The position numbers and the translations under genes were made by a program. From the NCBI GenBank assembly GCA_022605405.1, contig JABYQQ010000003.1:372001-436000 (forward strand): a stretch of DNA of 64,000 nucleotides, written 5' to 3'. Positions within the stretch are counted from its first letter, which is position 1. Every line of letters begins with the position of its first letter. This DNA comes from Earliella scabrosa. Lineage: Eukaryota; Basidiomycota; Agaricomycetes; Polyporales; Polyporaceae. This document shows positions 10,081 through 22,400 of this stretch, one piece after another. The notes below the pieces were generated by a model, which saw only the letters and a list, made by a program, of their open reading frames with translations, was not told the origin of the DNA and made no database searches.

Positions 10081-12867
10081 TCATTCTACGAAAGCTTGCG
10101 CCTGCAGCTTCCACAACCTTGCATACTCTCCTCCTCTTTTGAGTAGCTGCTCGTGGGTACCAGCTTCAACGACTACAGAGTCGTCCATATAGCTATAAGC
10201 AAGGAGGGAGCCGCGTTAGTGTACAGGCATTGTCATGTTGGTACGAGTCAGTACGCACAGGATCAAGTCCGAATGTCTCGTTAGATTTCCGAAGCGATGC
10301 GACGAGAATATCATGGTCTTGCTACCCCGGAGTCCCCGCAGCCGTTCGAATAGATCTAGAGATATATCAGAAGTGCTCTCAAACGGCAAGGGTAGAGTGG
10401 ACATGCTCACCATGCTCTGCCGCCGGGTCGAGTGCTGCACTGGGTTCATCAAAGAGTAGCAGGCCGACCGTTGTATCATCCTGTACGACGGAGCGCATAA
10501 AGGTGCGTGCGCTATCGGCTCTGTCAGTCCTTCGCGCTCCCACCGAAGTCAGATCAATGATGATCGTGCTCACACTGCAAGGCGTTGCTTCTGCCCTCCG
10601 CTCAATGAGGAGTCTTCCCAATTCTTGATCCCTGCCGCTTCGCGCAGCGGGGCGTAGCTGATCACACGTCCCGTCCACGTCCGCTTTCCCTCGGTTGTCC
10701 TGGACTGACGGTCGTACACAGGTCGTTCCAGATACGTGTCAAACCCGTCTGGGAGCTTCTCGACGAGCCCTTCGGCACCCGCTAGCCGTGCTGCGAGGCG
10801 AACTCTATCGTCGTCGTTTGCGGTCGCAGGATCGCCCATGGCGATGTTGTCATGGATCTGATCGGAAGCGCGTCTGATTTGAGGATGAAAACACATACAA
10901 GAGGTAGACTTCCACTCACGGATAGTGGAAAGATCGTGTAGTCCTGGAAGAGGACAGAGATAGCCTGTCGAAGGTCCCGCAGCTTGAGAGTGCGGATGTC
11001 GTGCCCGTTGATCAGGATTTGCCCTTCCTCGGGATCGTAAAGGCGTGTGATGAGCTTGAGAATCGTACTCTTTCCCGACCCGTTGACACCGACAATGACC
11101 TGTGCAACGTCCGATCAGCGTTGGGTATAATTTGAACCATCACAATTGCAATGTAATTACGCAAAGCTGTCCCGCCCCCAAACTGAACGACACGTTGCGT
11201 AAGGCATACTTCTTTGCTTCGGGATACTTGAACGACACATTCCTGTGCACGACTCCGTGATGAGTCTTAATCGACGTTGCGGCGGTTGTGGTCACTTACT
11301 TGAACTCGAGAGATACACCCAGCCGTATCTGCGTAGTATCCTCAGGAAACGGGATAGTCCCGTCTACCACGAGGTTGGGGATGTTGACGACTTCGTACAC
11401 TTTGCGCACAGAGGCGAGCTGATTTTCGATGCGCCGCGTCTTGTTGATAACCTCGTAGACCGTCCATGCAAACTCGCTCGCAGTGTTCTGAACAAGAGTG
11501 AGTGATGCGAGAGAGACCGGAATGCTGGCGGGGGAACGCGCTGCACGCAGAGTAAAGATGATCTGCCACGCGCATCATGTCAGCATATGCCAGCGAACAC
11601 GACGCAACAGGCATCGTACTTGTGGAATATGGGTCAAAGGCTGAGACACAGTGGCCCAGAACTCCCCATAGAAGTCCACTAGATTCTGAATCTCGTACCA
11701 GTCAGCATCTCGTTCGCCGACTCTCTCGCACGCCTTCTTGAACTCTGCGTTGAAACAAGCGTAAGTCTCTTAGCGCATATTCAGCTCCAATGGCAACCTC
11801 TCACCTGAGGTAGCGTAGTCCGCCAGATTCCCGGCTACGAACTCTTTTCGGTAGTCTTTATTCTGGACTACCGTCTTCCAGCCATGCATCCGAATGTAGT
11901 CCTTATTCGCGGTCGTCGCGAGCCAAACTAATGGCGTTTACTTAGGTGGTGGCACGAGCATTTCCAACAAGTGACGAATCACATACCTCGAACGGGTTTC
12001 ATGAGACCTGTCCTAGAAAGAAAGGATATGGTCTCCGCGAGCAGCGTCAGGAGACCGAGTAGGACGCCATCCTTTTGCACACGTAAGACCTTCACCAGCA
12101 CCACAACCTGTACGGCCAGCCGCATGGCCAGGCTGAAGATGGCTATCACAAGCTCCAAGCACTGCCATATGACAGCATCTCCCCAATAATTGTCCAATGT
12201 GTCTTTGAGATCCTTGCGGACTTTGCCTTGCTCGAATGTCGGGAGATCCAAGCGTGCATGAGCATGGAAGGAGTGGACCGCCCACCAGCGCCGGATGCGC
12301 CCATTTAGCGGGATCTCCACGCGCTGTTGCATTCTACGCAGGATGAAAGTGAAGACGGAGCACGACACTTGTCCTACTATAGCACGCAGGAGTCGTTCCT
12401 TGTCCACCGTGCGAGATTCGATCGCAACCTGCGTCTACGAATGCCCGTGAGCAGGAACAGGACACCACCATGGGATGACGACAGAACTTACGATGTGCAG
12501 CAGCTGCCCGTGAAACCTAGAGACAGCGACAGGTGGGCATTCAAGCAGGTGGAAACGAATCCTTCACTCACCAGACAGTCACGGCCGGAATAAGAGCCAT
12601 CCCGAGCTCTGTGGTAGCGTACTCGAGCATCAAAACGTTACAACCCGGTATATTGAACACGTCTTTCAGCATCCGAACCACATATGGCGAGCACTGGACT
12701 ATTTCGTTCCATTGGTCGAGGATTGGAGCCGTCACTAGCCATGGGCGGTTGGTGAGATCGAACTCCTCGTAGTAGTCCCAGACGCCATAACGCTTGTGCT
12801 CGATGCGAGTGCGGATTTCTCCATCCCCGATCTTGCTCTTCAGACGTTGCTCGCTGTCGCTGGACAT
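10081..12867 (-). CDS. ABC transporter, one TMD and one NBD, with an NBD insert (basidiomycete MsbA/HlyB-like)
   Basis: The minus-strand ATG at 12867 opens a gene of roughly a dozen exons. One exon of 25 nt (near 12500-12525) joins TVW to FHGQLLHI. The N-terminal half carries hydrophobic helices separated by charged loops (around 12570-12640, 12000-12160 and 11510-11590). The C-terminal NBD has Walker [12 protein letters not shown]-loop VLFQDY, signature [10 protein letters not shown], Walker [13 protein letters not shown] and H-loop FSSHR, so it should bind and hydrolyse ATP. Just before LSGGQ there is an insert of about 35-40 residues ([10 protein letters not shown] to NWEDSS) absent from ordinary exporters. 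The protein ends with QAFVE. No presequence is evident. The substrate is unknown. A half-transporter would need to dimerise. Confidence 0.82.
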
Positions 12868-13296
12868 GGTGAGTGGAGGGTGTCGATTGTTGGAGGGCAA
12901 TACCTGCAAATGAGTTTATGTACTAGTGCTCGACCGCGCCCATGCCGTGTATTTGGATGAGAGAGGGGTGTATGTGGGCTCTGTGTGGCTCCCCGCCGAC
13001 AACTTCTAGTGTCCTTCTTTCGAAGGGGCACTTGAGCGCACTCTGAGGGCGTTCAGCCCGAAAGCCTGACCATTCGACTTGTCATATCACGCCACCATCA
13101 AGGTCTCATACGAGACTCTGGCAATCAAACTGGAGAATGGAGGACCGACTTCGGAGCAGTCCGATATCAACGCTGACAATTCCATATCAGCTTTGGAACA
13201 TCTTGTGCAGTATGTGGCCGTCGTGCATTCATCAGGTGGGTGTTAACAGAGATGACGCACAGATACGTGTCTCAGATATTCGATTGGGAAATCAGA
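12868..13296. other. Promoter region of the ABC transporter gene and 3' flank of the next gene
   Basis: This 429 bp spacer separates two tandem minus-strand genes. A CAG acceptor-like site near 12903 could mark a leader intron. No gene or repeat is seen. Confidence 0.35.
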
Positions 13297-15400
13297 TCAG
13301 ATATCTTCCATCTTGACATCCTCTGCTACTCCCCCTCGTCGGTCGTCTTTCCTGACCTTACGCAGCAGATGAGAACACCCATGCCTGTTGTCCTTCCATC
13401 GCGCGCGACACTGAGGAGGTGGATACGGTAAGCCCACGTCCAGAAACAGTCCCACGCCCTGCAGGTGATACTCACCGACCGGGGTACCCCAGGTACACTT
13501 TCAATGCATATGCCCATCTCGTCAAGATGGATTCTGATGTGCTTGTCGACCATGTCTCTAAATGCCTTCCAAAACCAGTCGTCCCTGATGTTCCACGACT
13601 TGTCGCGCAGCCACTGCCTCTCGCTAGGGGAGATTTTGTCCGTGTCGAGATTCTCATCCGTGAGGTTGTACATGTCGATGAGGTAGTGGCAGTTGTCCAT
13701 GGCACAGACCCACCGCAGGGTACCCGGAGTCAGCTGAGGCTCACGGAAGAACTCGGGGGGCAGCAGCGCCCGCACGTCGGGGCGATCCGTCGGCGATGTT
13801 GGACGAGAGGGCAGGTCATCCGAGTCGCTGGACGGGGGCTCGGCGTCCGATGACACAGGGGAGAAGTCGGAGTCGTAGGAACGCTGCTTCGCGGGGTCGG
13901 CTTCTACCATCTCCGAGTCTTCGTCTTCGTCTACCGGCATCTCTGCGAAGCGCAACGAGGAGGCAGAAACCGGTGCATCTCTTCGCTGTGTGCGTAGCAG
14001 AACAAGGATCAGATGGGCCACCACGGTGCATAGTCTACACGGGGCATACCTTCGTGGGCTTCCTCCGGGTTTTGCGCTTAGGGGAAGGAGACAGTCGTCG
14101 ATCGTCCCGGTCCATTGCATCCTGCCTCCCATCGAACACGCCGAAACGACGACCGGACGCAGCTGCTTTCTTGCGCATGCGCTCTACCTTGGGAAGCCAA
14201 TGTTCCCAAACATCCACGTCAAAGTATTTGCCCATACGGCGTTGTTGATGATCCTGAACCAACCACTCGGCATGCTCCGCAATTTTGGAGCGAATCTCAG
14301 CCCGGGAGACGTGACGGAGCGCATGTTCACGGGACGGTCTCAATCGCCCGTTGATGTCATCTCCGATGTCGGAGTCTGAGGAAGAGAAGACTGGACGGTA
14401 GTGGCGTTGGGAGCCGTGGTATGCCAAGTGGGTCACGTAGAGCATGATGAACCACTCCGGGGTACGCTGTTCGAGAGCCACGCGGTTTGCTGTCGTGACA
14501 TCGGAATTGGCATCGCGCTTCAAAAGCGTAGCAATGACTTGGTACAGTCGGTAGCGGAATAGATACTATCGGGAGTTGAGTGGTGGCAGCAGCTAGTTAG
14601 TAGGGGTAGGTACTAGATTCAGTCCAATTACTGACGGCGCGGCTCAATTCATATGTCTGGATGTGCATAGACGCAACCTCGTAGCGACGGTGTCTGTCAA
14701 TGCTGTGATTAATCGTCTGATTCAAAAGGATAACATAAGTGCTCATACCCAGACTGTCCGTCACTCTCCCATTTTGATGTCATCATCAGGCCGTTAGGAA
14801 CATATTTGGCTATCGTTCTGTATGTTAAGCAAGGACATTCATCAAAACGTCAAGACGCCTGTCTTACACTCCAAAAACACCACGTTCCTCTCCTTGATGC
14901 CCTGAATGCGTACTTTGATTCTGACCGAGCCTTCAGGGAAACTGGGATTGGATGAATATAGTGCTTTCAGCGTAAGGGTGCTCGGACTCGGGTTAGGAAC
15001 GACGACAGAGCGACGAGCGTTGACGTCACGGGCCTGCAGCTCCGTCTCGATGTTGGTAATAGCTTCTGGCGTAAGCCAGGTAGTGCGCTGTATCTCGAGA
15101 GTGCCGCGGAAACGTTGGGGGATGTCGGGATGAATGTCCTTTCGCTCGCCAGGCGTAAATTTTTCACTTTCGTCCAGTCTACGAGGCAAGTCAGCGACCA
15201 AAACTGAACCATGAGCAGTCGAGGTACCCAGTAACACGACCCGCCCACTCGAGTATCACGTTCTCAAGACGGACTGGCTTTTGTCTCGTTGTATCTGGCA
15301 CCTTAGGAGTGAGCACCTCGTGCTCTGGCCACGGGCCAAACGGCTCCTTGACAAGCTCTGGAAGTGATGATGAAGGCAATGTAGCCGAGCCCGGTGGCAT
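13297..15400 (-). CDS. Uncharacterised fungal protein with acidic Ser/Asp-rich middle region
   Basis: I do not recognise a family. Splicing from ATG 15400 gives an open protein to TGA 13297. Introns use acceptors such as ACGATAG near 14810 and CGATAG near 14568. The N-terminal part has an adaptor-like beta-rich look (VRIKVRIQGIKERNVVFLE). A middle part is aromatic-rich (YLFRYRLYQVIATLLKRD, TPEWFIMLYVTHLAYHG). A basic segment (PSPKRKTRRKPTK) could serve as a nuclear localisation signal. It is followed by a long acidic region (DEDEDSEMVE, SSDSDD). The C-terminal block has WVCAMDNCHYLIDMYNL, with Cys and His spaced as in a possible metal site, and ends in a basic tail (RKVRKDDRRGG). An upstream exon adding a few residues is possible, since the reading frame continues back through a good intron near 15408-15455. 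Confidence 0.6.
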
Positions 15401-15625
15401 CGCCGTCGCTGTTGTAGATGTTAGTGACGTTGAACCCAACGTTGAACCACTCTCACCAGCACTGTCGAAGCCGAGATTGTCGGAAACTGCCAGCGAGTCG
15501 TCGCCGCAGCCACGTGTTTTTGCCTAAACCGGAAGCAGTGCAGGATGGGGCGTGCTCGAGACGGGGCGCCTGCAGCATCTCCGTCATAGTCTACAGCAAC
15601 CGTCCACCCACCGACGTCTCTGCTC
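15401..15625. promoter_or_regulatory. Short divergent promoter, unknown gene / NIPA transporter
   Basis: Only about 225 bp separates the two chosen start codons, so the promoters must overlap or the leaders must be short. No clear factor site was found. Confidence 0.4.
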
Positions 15626-17994
15626 ATGGTCGTCGACTCGGGCGACCCCAGCATCTCTATACCCGTCGGAATTACCATCGGTCTCCTCGCGTCCTTTGTG
15701 CAGTCTCTTGGCCTCACCATCCAACGCAAGAGCCATGTATTGAACCAGGCGTTACCGGAGGAGCAACAGAAGGTCGAACACCGCAGGCCGTACGTCTTGC
15801 ACATATCCCGTTCATCTCCGCTGCTCACAAATCCATAGTCTCTGGCTTCTCGGTTTTGGTACGTCTGTTGTCTTGTCATGAATCTCTGTTACAAGCCTCA
15901 CCGTTCCTAGCGATATTCATCTCGTCCAACCTCTTTGGCTCGATATTCCAGATTGCATCGCTTCCCGTCGTCATCCTCGCCCCGCTCGGCGCAGTCTCCC
16001 TCCTTTGGAATGCGTTCTTTGCTCGACTCCTCCTCGGTGACGTCTTCTCGCCATGGATGCTCATTGGCACCCTCCTCATCGCCGGCGGAGCTGTCCTCAT
16101 CGCAGTCTTCGGTATCGTACCAGAGCCCACGCACTCACTTGAAGATCTCCTCCGCCTGTTCAACCGGCCCGCATTCATTGCATACTTCTCCCTCCTCGGA
16201 TTTGTCGTCTTCGTCTGGGTTGTAACGGTACGTCCTCATCGTGCGACGTGGTCGTGTGCGTGCTCAACCCTGGCCTCAGACACATGTGGTGGAGTATTCA
16301 TACACGCGCCGTTACAAGCCTGCGGACCTCAGTCCGCCGCTTTCCCCGCTCCTCGTTCCCAATGCTGCTCCCTCCATCCTCACCACGGCCACGACCGCCA
16401 GCCATGCCGTCGACCCAACTTCCCCAACTGAGCGAACGCCGCTCATGGACCGCAAGCCGCAGCCCCGCTCCAAGTCCCTTTCACCCTCGAGTTCCATACG
16501 CTCGATGATTACCAGTCCCCTCTCTTACACCGCGCGGTCTCCACGCACCCCCATCTTCCTCGCTTCCTCATACGCGTCTATTTCTGGCATCCTGTCGGGC
16601 ATGTGCCTGCTCTTCGCCAAAAGTGGCGTCGAGCTACTTTTGCTCACGATTGCTGGACACAATCAGTTCTGGAGATGGCAGGCTTGGGTGCTTGTACTCA
16701 GCCTGGTCGTCTTCGCGCTGCTCCAGCTATGGTACATGCACAAGGGCCTTGTCCTTGCGGATCCGACATTAGTTTGCCCACGTGAGTACGCACTTGCTCC
16801 TGTCTGTTTACGTCACTTACGCTTGTTCCTTCGTGCATAGTCGCATTCTGTTTCTACAATCTATCCTCCATTGTCAACGGTCTTGTATACTTTGACCAGT
16901 TCTCGTTACTATCTACTACCCATCTCCTCCTCGTCCTCCTTGGAATCTCCGTCCTCCTCGCAGGAGTCTGGGTCATCAGCTTCCCGCCCGAAGGCGGTCG
17001 TGGCGTCGACATCGGTACATGGACTGAAGGCGAGCCTCCAACTGAGCTGCTCGCCACAGGCGACGACAGCGACATCGAAGCGCAGGATGACGAGACATAC
17101 GAAGACGAGCCGCTTCCAATGGACAACCAGGCTCATCCAGAGTCGCCTCGCGGCCGCTCCCAGGCGCAACTAGGACTGGGCCTGAACATCATTACTGAAC
17201 CTCCAACACCAATACCAGCACCGCAGTACTCTCCCAACCCTCTCAGCCCTACCCGCTCATCACGACTGCGCAACCCTCTCTCGCGCGCCCACACACGGCA
17301 ACAGACAGACACCGCGCTCCTCTCATCGCCCCCGCGACGCTCACGGTCAACATACACCGCGAGCACCGGCGCGGAACCAACCATCTCAAGCGTGACTGAT
17401 GTGCAGTCCGGGGCGCACACTGGCCGGCGGCGGAGGCGCACAACGCTTGAGCCTGGCGCGTCGGTTCATCTGTCCCCACCGTTCCAACACCCGCTCTCGC
17501 CTGGCGCGTCGGCGATCGGTGGGTTCTCGATCGGGTTGTCGCCGATGAGCCCTGGGTTCTCGATCGTGCCGCGGGAGCGCAGGCGGCGGCCGACGGGGAG
17601 CATCGTGTCGCAGTACAACACGGCGAACGGTGCTGGTGCTGGTGGTACTAGTAGTGTAGGTGGAGGGAGCAACGGGGCTAGCGGGAGCGGAGCTCCCGAG
17701 GGAGGCGATAGCCATGGCAGCGAGGTGCGCGGACCGCTCGCACACGCGTGGTCGATGCGGCGGGTCGTGAGTGAGGGAGACGCGGGCGCGAGGGAGCGAC
17801 AGAGGCGACAGGCTGCTGCTGCTGCCACTACGGGGGCGACGGCTGGGTCGTCGTATGGGGCCGTTCGGGATACGGAGAGGGATGGAGAGGCAGCGGGTGT
17901 GGGTGGGCGCGGAGAGGCGGGGACGGACGAGGAACCGACTCCTTGGGAAAGAGTGAGGCGGAGGTGGCTGCGATTGCCTGGGTCGAGACGATGA
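15626..17994 (+). CDS. NIPA-family magnesium transporter with long cytosolic tail
   Basis: Multi-pass membrane protein of the NIPA (DUF803) family, whose characterised members move Mg2+. Exons 15626-15789, 15839-15858 (20 nt), 15911-16227, 16280-16781 and 16841-17994 give about 718 residues. The membrane core is typical: GITIGLLASFVQSLGLTIQRKSH, FGSIFQIASLPVVILAPLGAVSLLWNAFFA and LLIAGGAVLIAVFG, with a second set after an inserted Ser/Pro-rich loop (about 16330-16550). After the last helix (VLLAGVWVISFPPEG) comes about 330 residues of low-complexity Ser, Arg, Gly and Pro sequence with no domain. This makes the protein much longer than animal NIPA proteins. The transport role is inferred from the family. 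Confidence 0.85.
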
Positions 17995-19476
17995 GGTGAG
18001 CTTGGGGGTGGTGGCTCTCCGGCTCTGACATTTTGAGGTTGACAGCTGCAGAGGACGCTCGCCTGTTCTACATTCACATCGCAATTGATGGTGGAGTGGT
18101 TAGTCGCGCTAGTCAGCTAATGGTACCTTCGGCAGTGGTGGAGGAGTCAGCTAGTCGCAGATTTACATTGGATGTATATATTACATGGACAGACAGACAT
18201 CGCATGGGTAGAGTGTACGGCATGGACAGCGGTAGCGAAAGAAGGTACAGGTAAAAGAGGTGACTTGTGGCCCGTGGGGGGTCTGGGGACTAGTCGAGTT
18301 GCTAAGATGCCGGTGAAACGTTGTAGGGAACTTGAGGCGGGAGAGCCCAAATCTGGCATGCCGTCGGTATGGCTCGGCGACCGAGTGCGACGCGTGGGTC
18401 GCCATGGCCGCTGCGGGCGGAATGGATCGCAGCGCATTTGAGAACGGATGTCGTCGACTTGTCGTGCACAGTCATACAACGACGTTCTCGCGACCCGGAA
18501 TGATGTAGCTAGGGTCTAAGTACTTAGGGCGTCGTAGGCGATTCCATACTATTACTCGGTCACTACGCAAGCGTTACGGTTGTGCAGCTCGAGCCTCGAG
18601 GACGATATTCGAGGCCTCATCTCAAAATGATCAGGAACAACCACTGTCTCTCAATCACTCTTTAATGTTTGAGAAGGTGATTGCCCTGGCGTTCAAGAGC
18701 ACGCCTTCACCAACAGCAGCTTGAGCAAGACTGGTCCAAGCGGAGGGAGGACGCCACCGTTTGGTGCAGCGAGCACGCGGAGTTGGCGCCTCGGTGATGG
18801 CCCGGAGGCGGCGCGCCCAAACAGGCAGGGCAAGATGCTGCATCGGGTAAAAAGCGCCCGCCACAATCAGGATCTCCGATCGCCAGATACGCGACTCCTC
18901 GCACGTGATCGCGTATCGAGTTCTGCTCTGCTGGGCATCGTTCGCGGGTACGCGTCCGTCGCGTCGCGCTCGCTGGCCAGCACGGCGGTCGACATGTGAG
19001 TGAACGAGAAGAGCTGGGTGGCGCTGTGTGGGTGTGGACTGCAAGGAAGGCGCGTGCGGGGAGGCGAAGAGGGACGGACATGAGCGAGCGTGGAAGTGTG
19101 TGAGAAGTTGCAGGGAGATCAGACCGCCTAATCGTACCGCGAGTTTTAGCCCGCCGGCCGCTTGGGCATCGGGCAGAGGGACGAGGGACTAGTCCAAGTG
19201 AAAACAAAACAGACCTCATCATACGTGGACCAGAGCTGGCCCTGCGCGCCGCTCTCTTCCTCCCGACTCCATCGTCGCTCGCTCCTCCGGGAACAGGTGC
19301 GCTCTGCTCTGCCCGCTTGATCCCTTCAAGGCTGCCTCTCTGTCCTTGCTCCACCCTCTTTTCTCCACTCCGACCTCTCTGTCTCTCGCCAGGATCGTCT
19401 CTGCCGTGCTTGTCTCCCTTCTCGCTGTCCGGTTTGACATCTCGCCTCTGAACTCGTCCTCTCCTTTGTTCTTGCC
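17995..19476. other. Intergenic region upstream of the DENN gene
   Basis: This 1.48 kb stretch lies between two + strand genes. It includes the NIPA 3' UTR and, from about 19236 to 19470, a pyrimidine-rich tract before the DENN ATG that is probably its promoter or leader. Minus-strand ORFs here are arginine-rich antisense frames without a domain. No repeat or RNA gene was recognised. Confidence 0.4.
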
Positions 19477-22400
19477 ATGCACAGTCCTCGGACCCGTGCA
19501 AAGGCCCCGGTGCAGCCTCTCGCCGTTTCTGCCACCCCCGGCCCACCCATTGGCGAGAAGATCCTCAAGTCCCGCTTCTCCGACGACGATGCCGCCAAAA
19601 GCAGCGCTGTCAACTCGTCCTCCCTCCTCTCCCGCAAGACCGCGCCGCGGTCGAACCTGAGCCTGCGCTCGGCGACGAGCACGCACTCGCACACGCGCGA
19701 CACGTATGGGTCGTCGACGGCCGGCGCAGGGGGGAGCGCCGGACGCCGCCACGGGGTGCCCCGAGCGATTCCGGCGCCTGACCCGATCATCACGATTTCT
19801 GGGAGCGGGGGAGTGTCCGGAGTCAAGGACAAGGACGACGCCCACAATGGCCACGCCCGCCGTTCGTCCCTTTCCCGTAACAACCCTTCCAACTCGTCCT
19901 TCCACTCTGCCCTCGACGACGAGCCCGACTACGTGACCGTCGACCACCCCGTCAACGGCCCCGTCGAGAACGCCGTCGTCCCCGCCCGCACCGACAAGGC
20001 TGCCCGCGTCCTCGGCATCCGCCATCGCCAGAGCATGGAGCCCATCCCCGGCTCGAATCGCAATTCTCTCGCCTCGGCGCGCTCTGCGCCCCCCTCGGTC
20101 AGTGCCCCGCCCCCGTCCCAGTCCGGCCCCACCCTCCCCCTCGCGTCCCTCTATGTCGTCTCCGGTCTCCCCAAGAGCCCCCACACCTGGACGCTCGCCG
20201 ACCCGGACTCGGTCATGGGTCTGCACCACAGCGAGGGTGCGGTCGGCAGGTGGTGGAGGCCGGAGGTGCTCGGCAGCACCATCAGTCCCGGTGCGGGTGG
20301 AGGGAAGCGCAAGAAGAAGGGCAAGGGTAGCGACGACCCCGCGTCGAACATGTTTAGCTCGTCGGGGCATCTCAGCAAACAGGAGGTCGGGAAGATGCTC
20401 TCCAAGGCACTCAAGGTGCGCTTCTCTTCCTCTACGCGTCGCCTGATTGGCATGCATCTCTCCTAACTTGTGCGCGCCCTAGCTCTCGTTCACTCGTGAG
20501 GTCGAGATCATTGCGTCGACCTTGCAGCCCGCGTCAACGGTCCACAACTTCACGTTCACTCTCCCCGCGCCTTCGACCCCTCTCGCGCCCAGTCCCTCGA
20601 CGGACGTCCTCCGCGCCTCTGTCTTGACGACCAACACGGATGTTACTGCATATGCGTACCCATACTCGGATGACCCCTTTTCCCGGCACGCCCGCCCTTC
20701 CTCGGCGTACCTCGGACCTTCCTCCGCGTTCTTGTCCCCGAACGGGCACACGCCTGGTTCCCGCGCGCCGACCGACGGGATGAACACGACGAGCAACGGG
20801 CAAATCACCTATCACGGTGTCTGTCTCACAGTGTGGTCGCATGCGGACGCGGAGCGCACGGCTGCTATCCGCCGCACGCTAGAAGCTGGTCGTGCGAGGA
20901 AGGAGAGCGCACAAAGCCTTGTCGCCTCGCGCATGCGCAGGGGCCACGGCCCTGAGGGTGCGACGGATCCGACTGCTCAGGCACGCCGCCGCGCGAAAAT
21001 GAGCTCCCGGGGTCCCTGGGGTGCTGGCACAGACGCTGAGACGGATATGGAGACCGACGGTGAGGGCGGCGCAGTCAGCGAGAGCGACTACGAGGTCGCC
21101 AGCACCGTCGGACACACGCCCGGCGAGAGCACGCTCTTCCTCCCAGGCGACACCGTCTTCTGGCTGCCGTATGCGCTCAGTGAGTACTTTTACGCGTCTG
21201 AAGCCGAAGGCGGGATGCTGAATGGTTCTTCTAGCCCTCGTCTCGCGCTTCCCGATCTACGACTTGATGCGCGACTATCTCACGCTGTCCTGGGCACGCT
21301 TCTCCAAGGACGTGCAGTCGCACACGCTCCAGATCAGCAAGATCCTCTCGCACCCCGCCCCGCGTCCTGGTGAGCTTGTCCGCCTCGACGCGTCCTCGGC
21401 GCCCAGTGGGTCCGCCCAGTCCGCCGCAGAGACCAGCCTGGAGGTTGTTGCTCGTTTCCCTGGCGGCCTCGACTTTGGTCGTGGCCTGGTTGACGTCAAC
21501 TTCACCATGTGGCCGCTCTTCAAGTGCTTGAACATCGACAACATCTTGACCATTTGTGAGGTAAATCACACTCAAATGTCTAACTGCGCGCACGCCGATC
21601 AAATGACACATGTCCTATCTGTTTGTCACAGATCGCACTTGCGCCGACTGGCCGCATCCTGTTCTTCTCCCGCCACCCCGCGATGCTTGGTATCGCGGTG
21701 CTCACCATCAAGTACCTCGTCGAGCTGCGCGGATGGAGCGGTGTTGCGCTCTCTGCCGTGCACTCGCGCGATGCCAAAATCTACATCGACGACCCGGGCC
21801 CGTGGATCATCGGCCTCGCGACCGAGGCGCGTTATGCTGTGCGCCCGCCGCCAGAGGTGTGCGTGGTCGACCTGTGAGTGTCCGTTAACTCCGCGCATGC
21901 GATCAGGCTCGGCCTCGTGGCGCGCGTGTGCCCGCATGGATGAGTGGGATGTGAGATTGACTATTCGATTCCCGCGCAGCGACATCAACTATCTGAACTG
22001 TGCATCGCCCCCGCCGGGCGTCGTGTCCACGAAGCAGCAACGTGACCGTTACCGGCAGAAGCTGCTCGCTGCCTTCGAGCCGCACTACCACCCTGACCAC
22101 TGTGTCCCCAGGTGAGAACAAGGACGAAGCTTACTTGACGGGCGACGGAGATTAATCTTCCTCCTTACGTAGCGAGTTCAAGGAGGCCTTCCCCGCTGGC
22201 AGGTTCCGTCCGGTCTGCAAAATTCAGGCGAAGCGCGGCGCGGCGTCCACCGCCGTCGCCGATATGGTCAAGCCGCCGGAATGGTGGCACTCGACGCGCA
22301 TCATCCAGGCGTTCGACAGCGTGCTGATGGACAAGATGAAGAAGCCGTCGCTGCTGAAGCGCATTAGCTCGTTTGGGAGCGTGCGCCAGCCCCCGCGCCT

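Noticed and set aside
17386..18084. Minus-strand frames of 203-232 codons over the NIPA tail
   Set aside because: They are shadow frames of the low-complexity tail, with Arg/Pro/Ser repeats only.
18655..19546. Minus-strand frames upstream of the DENN gene
   Set aside because: No homology recognised, arginine-rich, overlapping the probable promoter of the + strand gene.
19219..20457. 412-codon minus-strand open frame
   Set aside because: It is antisense to the first exon of the DENN gene, rich in Arg/Gly/Ala as expected for the complement of Ser/Pro-rich coding DNA, and has no domain.
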